Shown here one piece after another: positions 9,002 to 16,506 of a stretch of 64,000 bases of DNA. The stretch's first letter is position 1. Every line of letters begins with the position of its first letter. The position numbers and the translations under genes were made by a program. Location of the stretch: positions 40,042 through 104,041 of the forward strand of contig DLGW01000026.1 in the NCBI GenBank assembly GCA_002482885.1, in the 5' to 3' direction. The notes under the pieces were generated by a model. It made no database searches. It had not been told where the DNA came from and saw only the letters and a list, made by a program, of their open reading frames with translations. The stretch comes from Flavobacteriaceae bacterium UBA7684. Its GTDB lineage: Bacteria; Bacteroidota; Bacteroidia; Flavobacteriales; Flavobacteriaceae.

Positions 9002-11590
9002 TTACGCAGAGTTTCTGCTGGCATTAATATTACCAAATAAGGAACGAGTAACTATTTTTTCGTACACTTCTATCAATTCAATATCTGGATTATCTTCTTT
9101 TTTAAGCTCTTGAATCTTTAATAAGGCGTGTTGTTGAATAGTTAATAATGGCAATACAATCTTCTCTCTTACCGCTATAGACGCTTTACCATCCGGATAG
9201 TTTTCCATTAATTCTGTAAAGCCTGTCATTTTCAATAACAAACGTTTGGTTTCTTCAAATTCATTGTAAATAATCTCCCAGAAAGGTCCAAATTCTGGAT
9301 CTTGCTTCATGTAGGCGGTTAATGGGAAAAACGACTTAGCTAAAGACATCATACTGTTCTCTATCAAGGTTTTAAAGAATAAAGAATTGTTATACAAATC
9401 CTCTACTTTATCCCATTCCCCATTTCTTTCATAAACTCCTAAAGCAGTTCCTAAACCAAAGAAACCTGGCACATTTTGTTTTAATTGACTCCAAGAACCT
9501 ACAAAAGGAATCGCACGTAAATCTCCAAAATTCAAGGAATCCGAAGCATTTCTTTTAGAAGGACGGCTACCAATATTGGTTTTTGCATAATATTTAAGCG
9601 TACTCATATTTTCCAGGTATGGAATAAACTTTTCATGACCTTTAAAATCTACGTAAGCTTTATAACTAATATTAGCTAATTTATCGAAGGTTTTGCGTTG
9701 AGAGTCAGACAATAGGTTTTCGTTTACACTAAACACATTACTTGCTGCTCCTGCGCTAATTAAGTTTTCTAAATTGAATCTACAAGAATCTAGAGTTCCA
9801 AAATTAGAACTGATGGTTTGTCCTTGAACAGTCAATTGAATCTCTCTGTTATCGATATTAGGCCCCATAGAGGCATAAAACTTATGGGTTTTTCCACCAC
9901 CACGCGCTGGAGGACCACCACGTCCATCAAAGAAAATCACTTTAATCCCAAATTTTCTAGAAATTCTTGATAAAGATTCTTTAGCCTGATAAATAGACCA
10001 GTTGGCTTTTAAATAACCACCATCTTTGGTTCCATCTGAAAAACCAAGCATAATGGTTTGATTATTTCCACGGTTACGTAAATGTAAAGCATACACAGGA
10101 TTGCTATATAACAACTCCATTACCGATTCAGCTCCTGCTAAATCTTCAACAGATTCAAATAACGGCACAATATCTACTGATGGATTTTTCCATCCACACA
10201 TTCTAATGATAGCAAAAGCTTCTAAAACATTGATTGCGTTTTCGTTATTACTGATAATGTATCTGTTAGCTCCTGCTTCTCCGTTTTTAGCTTGAATAGT
10301 TTGAATGGCGTGAACTGATTCTAAAGTTGAACGAGTCATTTCGTTTTCAAAATCTTCTGGAGACAATACTACTGAAAAATCTTTAGTTAGATCCTGTATT
10401 TTTTCTTCGTCGCTTAACTCGTAGTAATTCGCAGGCAATAAGTCAATATTTTTTTCTTGACTATATCTTACAATGTCTTTGATTACCGCATTGTGAATTT
10501 TACTGTTTTGACGTATATCTAAAGTCGCAAAGAAAAACTCAAATAAATTTACTTTACTAATCAACTCGTCTAAATCATCTAAATACAAAGACTGATGTTG
10601 ATCTATTACAATATGACGAATATTAGCTAATTCTAATTTAAGCTCATCTAAAGTAATATAAAGCTCACCTGTTGAGTAATAAACCGAACGATACAATCTA
10701 TTTTCAATAGATTCTAACATATCAATAACTCTATAAAAAGTAAGTTTTCTTTTTAATTGTCTGATGTCTTGATAATACAACTTAAGAATAGAACGTCTTA
10801 AACGATGGGCTACTTTTAAGGTGATTTCGGTAGTCACAAAAGGGTTACCATCACGGTCTCCACCTGGCCAAAATCCTAAGTCAATAATTCTATTGCTTAA
10901 TTTTTCGTCGTCGAAAATATTTTTTTCAATATATTTTACAATGTGTCCAGAGGTTGGATAAAATACGTTTTCTAAATACCAAATCAAACTAATAGCTTCG
11001 TCGTAAGGAGTTGGTTTTTGTTTTTTAATGAATGGGGTTTTTCCTAGCTGAGCCATCAAATTTCGAATGTGAACAAAGTCATTCTTTTTAATAGCATCAG
11101 TTAAATCATTAATAATACTTAATACTTCTCCTGGATAAAACTGAGTTGGATGCGCCGTTAATACCGGACGAACATAAAAGGTTTTAAAGAATTGTTTTAA
11201 TTCTTCTAATTTATTTTTAGCCTCAGCCTCTTCTTTTAAACTTCGAACAGATCCTCTACCTTCCATGTTGTTGATAACCGTAAAAGACGCATCTTCAATA
11301 GCATCAAACAACACCACTTGTCGTTCAATGTATTGAATAAAACGAAACATAATGTCTAGTTTTTGTTCTTCGGTAAATTCAGGTAAATATTTTTGAATAA
11401 AATATTCAAAAATTTCTTTTGGGGTGTGTTGTTTTTCGTAGCCTTTTTTGCAAGTTTCTTCGAATAACGGAAGCATAGCTCCAGTATTACTGATTTCATC
11501 AAATGGTAATGTGATGAAAATACTGTTGTAGATTTTGAATTTATCTAATACTTCTTGATTAAACCGTTCCAGTCTTGGTATTCTATCCAT
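9002..11590 (-). CDS. ppc: Phosphoenolpyruvate carboxylase
   Basis: An 862-residue enzyme that makes oxaloacetate from phosphoenolpyruvate and bicarbonate to refill the TCA cycle. Family landmarks are present: VLTAHPT with catalytic His147, FWPGGDRDGNPFV, LGFSDGTKDGG (usually GYSDSxKDAG) and the glycine-rich loop DGRGGPPARGGG. The C-terminus is RNSA, where most family members end in (Q/R)NTG. The changes fit a divergent Bacteroidota branch; the catalytic His and Arg residues look kept. The Lrp/AsnC and M14 genes lie upstream at 30- and 19-base spacings, suggesting one leftward transcript. A terminator follows. Confidence 0.92.
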   Translation of the reverse strand: MDRIPRLERFNQEVLDKFKIYNSIFITLPFDEISNTGAMLPLFEETCKKGYEKQHTPKEIFEYFIQKYLPEFTEEQKLDIMFRFIQYIERQVVLFDAIEDASFTVINNMEGRGSVRSLKEEAEAKNKLEELKQFFKTFYVRPVLTAHPTQFYPGEVLSIINDLTDAIKKNDFVHIRNLMAQLGKTPFIKKQKPTPYDEAISLIWYLENVFYPTSGHIVKYIEKNIFDDEKLSNRIIDLGFWPGGDRDGNPFVTTEITLKVAHRLRRSILKLYYQDIRQLKRKLTFYRVIDMLESIENRLYRSVYYSTGELYITLDELKLELANIRHIVIDQHQSLYLDDLDELISKVNLFEFFFATLDIRQNSKIHNAVIKDIVRYSQEKNIDLLPANYYELSDEEKIQDLTKDFSVVLSPEDFENEMTRSTLESVHAIQTIQAKNGEAGANRYIISNNENAINVLEAFAIIRMCGWKNPSVDIVPLFESVEDLAGAESVMELLYSNPVYALHLRNRGNNQTIMLGFSDGTKDGGYLKANWSIYQAKESLSRISRKFGIKVIFFDGRGGPPARGGGKTHKFYASMGPNIDNREIQLTVQGQTISSNFGTLDSCRFNLENLISAGAASNVFSVNENLLSDSQRKTFDKLANISYKAYVDFKGHEKFIPYLENMSTLKYYAKTNIGSRPSKRNASDSLNFGDLRAIPFVGSWSQLKQNVPGFFGLGTALGVYERNGEWDKVEDLYNNSLFFKTLIENSMMSLAKSFFPLTAYMKQDPEFGPFWEIIYNEFEETKRLLLKMTGFTELMENYPDGKASIAVREKIVLPLLTIQQHALLKIQELKKEDNPDIELIEVYEKIVTRSLFGNINASRNSA

Positions 11591-11620
11591 CTTTTATTCT
11601 ATTCTTGCTAAAATTTATTT

Positions 11621-12100
11621 TTACAAATCTTTTAATATGGTATGCATTAAGCGTTTTTTGTCGTTAATACATTCTTCTAAGGTAATCATGGTTTCACTTC
11701 TGTACACTCCTTCTACATTTTCAATCTGAAAGATTAATTCTCTGGCATGTTTAGAATCTATAGCCCTAACCTTGCAAAAAATATTAAAGCTTCCAGAAAC
11801 AATCGACGCCACTGTTACAAATGGAATTTCGTTTATTTCTTTTAAAACCCTATTAATGTCTCGAGTATTATTTACAAAAATACCTACATGAGCTATAAAA
11901 GGGTAACCTAATTTATCATAATTTAAAACTAACGAAGAACCTTTAATTACGCCTGCATCTTCCATTTTTTTCACCCTAACATGTACTGTACCCGGAGATA
12001 TAATCAATGTTTTGGCAATGTCGGTATATGGTGTTCTGGCATTGTCAATTAAAATATCTAAAATTTGTTTATCTACTTCGTCTAGTTTAATGTTAATCAT
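11621..12100 (-). CDS. Lrp/AsnC-family transcriptional regulator
   Basis: The 159-residue protein has an N-terminal winged HTH (DKQILDILIDNARTPYTDIA, then GTVHVRVKKMEDAGVI) in the first 60 residues and an RAM-type effector-binding half beyond. Members sense amino acids or related metabolites and act as multimers. It sits between an M14 peptidase and ppc in the same direction, which may point to a link between amino-acid supply and anaplerosis, but target and ligand cannot be read from sequence. Confidence 0.9.
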   Translation of the reverse strand: MINIKLDEVDKQILDILIDNARTPYTDIAKTLIISPGTVHVRVKKMEDAGVIKGSSLVLNYDKLGYPFIAHVGIFVNNTRDINRVLKEINEIPFVTVASIVSGSFNIFCKVRAIDSKHARELIFQIENVEGVYRSETMITLEECINDKKRLMHTILKDL

Positions 12101-12119
12101 GCTAATATTGAGTTTTGGT

Positions 12120-13256
12120 TTAGTTTAATTGTTTGCCTTCTTTAAAACAAATATCACCTACTGAAAAGTTAGCTATTTCACCTACAACAGGCTCTACATC
12201 AATACTTTTTCCTTGAGCGTCAATTTCTAGATGACCATACTTGTTTAAGTTTTCCCCAACATCAGATACGTGTGCTACCCAATAAATAGCCGAATCGCGC
12301 AACACCTCTTGATATTGAAGACCAAATGTAATGTTTTTTTTAATTTTACCACTTACCCCCCCTACATTTCTAACCATAACGTCGTAGAAATCCGTATTGT
12401 TTTGTGGTATTTCTTGGTATTTATGAACTGGATTAACAGAATAGTCTATATCTGTTATATTTTTTAAAGCTGTAATCAACGAAATAAAAATAAATTTTCT
12501 GGTTTCTTCTCGATGATAATCATTAGGATAATGCCCTGATTCAAACAATATGGTTGGTATTCCATTATATTGCAACGTATCGCCTATGCAATTCAAATTA
12601 AAACCATCATCAAAACGTCCTACTTGACCTGGAATATAATTTTGCAATTCATCATTCATAGCAATAATTACACTCATGGCTTTTTTTCTAACCTCGTTTA
12701 CCTCTCTGGTTTCATTATACGAAGGCGATAAAAATGAAACTGTAGCCGGCTTATTGGTGTTACCTACTCCAAAAATCGTTCGCTGATCATGTAAATTAAA
12801 CCCAAAATCTGGATTAAAAGAACTATAAACTTGTTTCAGTAATTGACTTTCGGGCTGTGTTAAATCCTGAGAATCTCTGTTTAAATCCACTTGAACCGCA
12901 TTGGCTCTGGTATATAGAAAGGCGCCATCTGGATTTAGCATTGGAATAATCTTTAACGTGTATTTTGACAAAAAAGACGCTGCCAATTCATCATCGGCAT
13001 TTAATAAATTCAATAAATCTATAACCGCTTTTGTTGTGGTACTTTCATTACCATGCATTTGCGACCACATTAAAATTTTAGTTGAGCCAAATCCAATGGT
13101 ATAATCGTAAATAATTCTATTCTGAACCGAACGACCAACCTCTGTTAAATCACCTTTGGGTAGTGATTTTAAAAACGGCTCTATGTGATTTAAAGTAACA
13201 TATCTCCCTGAAATTTCAGACACTTTAAATTGCTTAAACAACTCTAACACCTTCAT
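12120..13256 (-). CDS. M14-family zinc carboxypeptidase
   Basis: A 378-residue protein with the zinc motif H68-x-x-E71 in SQMHGNEST, an NRDSQD segment near residue 128 (Arg for substrate carboxylate), a third zinc ligand in FNLHDQ, and a likely catalytic Glu in LFESGHYP. No signal peptide is seen, so it is probably cytoplasmic, unlike most digestive M14 enzymes. It may act on peptides, murein fragments or aminoacyl conjugates; the substrate is open. Its promoter -7 box is covered by one of the palindromic operators shared with the divergent XRE gene. Confidence 0.85.
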   Translation of the reverse strand: MKVLELFKQFKVSEISGRYVTLNHIEPFLKSLPKGDLTEVGRSVQNRIIYDYTIGFGSTKILMWSQMHGNESTTTKAVIDLLNLLNADDELAASFLSKYTLKIIPMLNPDGAFLYTRANAVQVDLNRDSQDLTQPESQLLKQVYSSFNPDFGFNLHDQRTIFGVGNTNKPATVSFLSPSYNETREVNEVRKKAMSVIIAMNDELQNYIPGQVGRFDDGFNLNCIGDTLQYNGIPTILFESGHYPNDYHREETRKFIFISLITALKNITDIDYSVNPVHKYQEIPQNNTDFYDVMVRNVGGVSGKIKKNITFGLQYQEVLRDSAIYWVAHVSDVGENLNKYGHLEIDAQGKSIDVEPVVGEIANFSVGDICFKEGKQLN

Positions 13257-13270
13257 GATTATTTAATTAG

Positions 13271-13343
13271 TTTACAAATGTAATTAAAACATAATTTACA
13301 TTTGTAAACAAAGGGAATAGCAGTATTGATATACAATTGTAAA
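13271..13343. promoter_or_regulatory. Operator cluster (three palindromes) and promoter of the M14 gene
   Basis: Three sites related to TTTACAwwTGTAAA: TTTACAAATGTAAT (13271-13284), TTTACATTTGTAAA (13295-13308, a near-perfect palindrome) and TATACAATTGTAAA (13330-13343). The first contains the minus-strand -7 box TACATTTG (13275-13282), 19 bases from the M14 start codon. Site centres are 24 and 35 bases apart. The likely ligand is the XRE protein encoded next door. Confidence 0.65.
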
Positions 13344-13526
13344 CAAATCAATATTTTCTGTAAACACCTTTCAGACATAAGACTAAACATTTATCGATGA
13401 AAATTATCAAACATATTTTCAATAAATCAAAATATTAATAATCAGTTATTTAAAATACATTAAATAAAGTTTTAATTTTACAATTATATTAATTTAACTC
13501 CCTTTGCGTATTGCATATTATAATTA

Positions 13527-13540
13527 TTTACATTTGTAAC
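13527..13540 (+). promoter_or_regulatory. Fourth operator over the -7 box of the XRE gene
   Basis: TTTACATTTGTAAC differs from the 14-base palindrome by one base and contains TACATTTG (13529-13536), a consensus -7 box 33 bases before the regulator start codon. A TTTG at 13503-13506 is a possible, slightly distant, -33 element. The intervening 13344-13526 is AT-rich and shows nothing else. Confidence 0.6.
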
Positions 13541-13568
13541 ACATCATTGCTTATTAAAAAATGTTACA

Positions 13569-13964
13569 ATGTTAAACAGTTTAGAGTTTATTAAAAATCT
13601 AGAAAAAATAATGGAATACTACCATATAAACGCTTCTGTTTTAGCGGATAAAATAGGGATCCAACGCTCTGGATTGTCTCATATTTTGTCGGGAAGAAAC
13701 AAGCCTAGTTTGGAGTTTATTCTTAAAATAATTAACGAATTTCCGGATGTAGATTTTTATTGGCTAACTCTTGGTGAAGGTTCTTTTCCGAAGTCAACAA
13801 CAACCAATAACTCCCCTACTTTGAAAAATTCATTTATAGAAGAAGAAAAAAAGATTTCTTTAAAAACAGAAAGTAGTTTACCTAACCCGTTTGAAAATTC
13901 AAACGAAATTGAAAAAATTGTGTTTTTTTATAAAAACGGAAGTTTTAAGGAATATCATAAATAA
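13569..13964 (+). CDS. XRE-type (cI-like) transcriptional regulator
   Basis: A 131-residue protein with an N-terminal HTH at about residues 10-65 (ASVLADKIGIQRSGLSHILS, then GRNKPSLEFILKIINEFPDV) and a Ser/Lys/Glu-rich C-terminal half without known domain. Small HTH proteins of this build are common in Flavobacteriaceae. The four palindromes upstream, one on its own -7 box and one on that of the divergent M14 gene, suggest that it represses both; this is inferred from position. An ATG at 13561 is out of frame. Confidence 0.8.
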   Translation: MLNSLEFIKNLEKIMEYYHINASVLADKIGIQRSGLSHILSGRNKPSLEFILKIINEFPDVDFYWLTLGEGSFPKSTTTNNSPTLKNSFIEEEKKISLKTESSLPNPFENSNEIEKIVFFYKNGSFKEYHK

Positions 13965-13998
13965 ATTTCACCATAAGTGATTTTTTTCTAGAGTAGTA

Positions 13999-14886
13999 TT
14001 ATTTAAACCTACTAGATACCACCTCTGCTTTTCTACTCAAACTATAATCGTAAAAACCTTCGCCTGATTTTACGCCTAGTTTTCCTGCTTGTACCATATT
14101 CACCAATAATGGATTAGGTGCGTATTTAGGATTTTTAAATCCATCATATAACACATTTAAAATAGACAGACAAACATCTAATCCTATAAAATCAGCTAAT
14201 TGTAAAGGTCCCATAGGATGTGCCATACCTAATTTCATTACTCCATCAATTTCAGTAACACCTGCTACTCCATTTTGTAAAGCTTCAATAGCTTCATTAA
14301 TCATGGGCATTAAAATTCTATTGGCAATAAAACCTGGAAAATCATTAGATTCTATAGGAGTTTTATCAACACGTAAAGTAATCGCAATAATCGTTTCAAT
14401 AGTTTCCACATCTGTTTGGTAAGCTTTTACTACTTCTACCAAAGGCATTAACGGCACTGGATTCATAAAATGCATACCAATTACCCGATTAGGATAAGGT
14501 ACTGCCGAAGCTAATTTTGTAATGGAAATAGACGAAGTATTACTTGCTAAAATGGTTTGTGGTTTACAAATTTCACCTAGTCTTTTAAATAAATTCAGTT
14601 TAATTTCTACATTTTCAACAACAGCTTCTACCACCAAATCCGCAGGAATTACGCCACTTTCCAAATCTGTAAAAGTGTGAATATTTTGTAGCGTTTGCCA
14701 TTTTAAATCGGCAGCTATGATTTCCTTACTCACCATTCTGTCTAAATTGATTTCAATTGTTTCTAAAGCTTTTTGCAAAGCTTTTTCATTAGTATCAATC
14801 AAATGAACTTTATAATGATGTTGAGCAAACACATGAGCGATTCCATTTCCCATGGTACCCGCTCCTATTACGGCTATGATTTTCAT
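13999..14886 (-). CDS. 3-Hydroxybutyryl-CoA dehydrogenase
   Basis: This 295-residue enzyme oxidises or reduces 3-hydroxyacyl-CoA with NAD(P). The N-terminal Rossmann motif is GAGTMGNGIAHVFA (residues 7-20). The catalytic His lies in IGMHFMNPVPLMPLVEVV, and the C-terminal helical domain has GFIANRILMPMINEA and LGMAHPMGPLQLADFIGLD. The length matches stand-alone Hbd/PaaH proteins rather than fused FadB. It is transcribed alone, divergent from the Crp/Fnr gene; one operator-like palindrome (14914-14929) lies 28 bases before its start and could affect both. Confidence 0.92.
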   Translation of the reverse strand: MKIIAVIGAGTMGNGIAHVFAQHHYKVHLIDTNEKALQKALETIEINLDRMVSKEIIAADLKWQTLQNIHTFTDLESGVIPADLVVEAVVENVEIKLNLFKRLGEICKPQTILASNTSSISITKLASAVPYPNRVIGMHFMNPVPLMPLVEVVKAYQTDVETIETIIAITLRVDKTPIESNDFPGFIANRILMPMINEAIEALQNGVAGVTEIDGVMKLGMAHPMGPLQLADFIGLDVCLSILNVLYDGFKNPKYAPNPLLVNMVQAGKLGVKSGEGFYDYSLSRKAEVVSSRFK

Positions 14887-14913
14887 ACTCGCTAAGTTAA
14901 TTTATTTTAAAAT

Positions 14914-14958
14914 GGTAACAAATGTTACCGAAGCAAAAAACTTTCAATCCTAATTTTG
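14914..14958 (+). promoter_or_regulatory. Crp/Fnr-type operator and promoter of the sulfur cluster
   Basis: A perfect palindrome GGTAAC-AAAT-GTTACC (14914-14929) precedes a TAATTTTG -7 box (14951-14958). The operator centre is 29.5 bases before the -7 box, i.e. near -43 from the predicted start, the class II activator position for Crp-family proteins. No -33 TTG is present, fitting an activator-dependent promoter. Confidence 0.65.
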
Positions 14959-15012
14959 ACAAAAATATTTAATCCTTAGTTATCTTGTAGCTCAAAATTT
15001 CATACAAAAACC

Positions 15013-15651
15013 ATGAACACATTAGACTCATTAAAAGAAGCTTACGGATTTATTTTTGAAGAAGAATTACTCAAAGAAATCGCAGAAAGTGCTAAATATC
15101 AAAAATTTAAGGCAGAAGATTATTTAATAGAAATTGGTGACTACATCAAAAACATGCCTTTATTATTACACGGAGCTATTAAAATTTTACGAGAAGATAC
15201 CGAAGGCGACGAATTACTATTATATTTTTTAGAAAGAGGAGACACTTGTGCCATGACGCTTACTTGCTGTTTAGGACAATCCAAAAGCAAAATTAGAGCG
15301 ATTGCCGAAACCGATGGCGATATGCTCATGATACCCATTCATAAAATGGAAGAATGGTTAACTAAATATAAAACCTGGCGGAATTTTGTTTTTGAAAGCT
15401 ACAATATTCGATTAAACGAAATGTTAGAAGCTATTGACACCTTAGCTTTTATGAATATGGATGAACGTTTATATAAATACTTAACTGACAAAGCCAAAGT
15501 ATTGGGGAATCCTGAAATCAACAATACCCATCAAGAAATTGCCAATGAATTACATACCTCGCGAGTGGTGGTTTCCCGCTTATTAAAAAGTTTAGAAAAC
15601 AATCATAAAATCAAACTTCACCGCAATAAAATTGAAGTGTTAGACTTATAA
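15013..15651 (+). CDS. Crp/Fnr-family transcriptional regulator
   Basis: The 212-residue protein has a cyclic-nucleotide-binding-like beta-roll in residues 20-125 and a winged HTH near the C-terminus (NTHQEIANELHTSRVVVSRL). A Cys pair (CAMTLTCC, about residues 78-85) in the sensor half could be redox- or sulfur-responsive; that is speculation. It is followed 3 bases later by the TauE/SafE gene and then by a persulfide dioxygenase, so it probably senses sulfide or polysulfide stress. Matching palindromes stand before its own gene and before the dioxygenase gene. Confidence 0.9.
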   Translation: MNTLDSLKEAYGFIFEEELLKEIAESAKYQKFKAEDYLIEIGDYIKNMPLLLHGAIKILREDTEGDELLLYFLERGDTCAMTLTCCLGQSKSKIRAIAETDGDMLMIPIHKMEEWLTKYKTWRNFVFESYNIRLNEMLEAIDTLAFMNMDERLYKYLTDKAKVLGNPEINNTHQEIANELHTSRVVVSRLLKSLENNHKIKLHRNKIEVLDL

Positions 15652-15654
15652 AAA

Positions 15655-16452
15655 ATGGAAATAATAGGATTTGCAGCAGCCTTATTTATTGGAATTATTT
15701 TAGGATTAATTGGTGGCGGAGGCTCCATTATGACGGTTCCTGTATTGGTGTATTTAATGGGCTTGAATCCTGTAACAGCAACCGCCTATTCTTTATTTGT
15801 GGTGGGAATTACTTCGTTATTTGGCAGTATCGGTAACTTAAAACGTAAAGAAGTTGACTTGAAAATGGCACTAGTATTCGCCATTCCGTCATTGCTTTCG
15901 GTGTATTTTACACGAAAATATCTTATTTATAATCTGCCCGAAATTTTATTCAACATTGGTGATTTTGAAGTAAGTAAAAATCTTTTTTTAATGGTTTTGT
16001 TTGCCTTAATTATGGTAATGACCTCTTATTCCATGCTTAAAAAAGATTTTTGCAGAGATTGTGGAGACGATTCTGGGAAATTCAATTATCCGTTAATTAT
16101 TGCCGAAGGAATTGGTGTAGGCATTATCACGGGTTTGGTGGGTGCAGGTGGCGGATTTTTAATCATTCCTGCTTTAGTATTTTTTGCGCGATTACCCATC
16201 AAAAAAGCAGTTGCTACTTCATTAATCATCATTGCGGCTAAATCACTTATAGGATTTGTAGGAGACGTACAAAATATTGAAATAGAATGGAATATATTAT
16301 TACCATTTACTTTAATATCAGTAATTGGAATTTTTTTAGGTATTTATTTAACCCGATTTGTGAATGATGAAAAACTAAAAAAAGCTTTTGGATGGTTTGT
16401 TTTATTGATGGGAATTTACATCATCATTAACGAATTAATTATCGGGTTGTAA
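15655..16452 (+). CDS. TauE/SafE-family anion permease
   Basis: A 265-residue membrane protein with about eight predicted helices in two related halves, each opening with a glycine-rich segment: GLIGGGGSIMTVPVLVYLMG and GLVGAGGGFLIIPALVFFAR. The family exports or imports sulfite, sulfoacetate or thiosulfate-like anions. A CRDCGDD loop separates the halves. It lies between a Crp/Fnr regulator and a persulfide dioxygenase, which supports a sulfite or thiosulfate export role. Its stop codon lies inside the second operator palindrome. Confidence 0.87.
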   Translation: MEIIGFAAALFIGIILGLIGGGGSIMTVPVLVYLMGLNPVTATAYSLFVVGITSLFGSIGNLKRKEVDLKMALVFAIPSLLSVYFTRKYLIYNLPEILFNIGDFEVSKNLFLMVLFALIMVMTSYSMLKKDFCRDCGDDSGKFNYPLIIAEGIGVGIITGLVGAGGGFLIIPALVFFARLPIKKAVATSLIIIAAKSLIGFVGDVQNIEIEWNILLPFTLISVIGIFLGIYLTRFVNDEKLKKAFGWFVLLMGIYIIINELIIGL

Positions 16453-16492
16453 CATAGGTTACCAAAGTTAAAAACCTATCGAAGTATTTTTA
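16448..16492 (+). promoter_or_regulatory. Second Crp/Fnr-type operator and promoter, before the dioxygenase gene
   Basis: TGTAAC-ATAG-GTTACC (16448-16463) matches the first operator at 13 of 16 bases; a near-consensus -7 box TATTTTTA (16485-16492) follows. The centre-to-box distance is again 29.5 bases, identical to the copy upstream of the regulator. Confidence 0.62.
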
Positions 16493-16506
16493 CCGTCAAA
16501 AAAATC

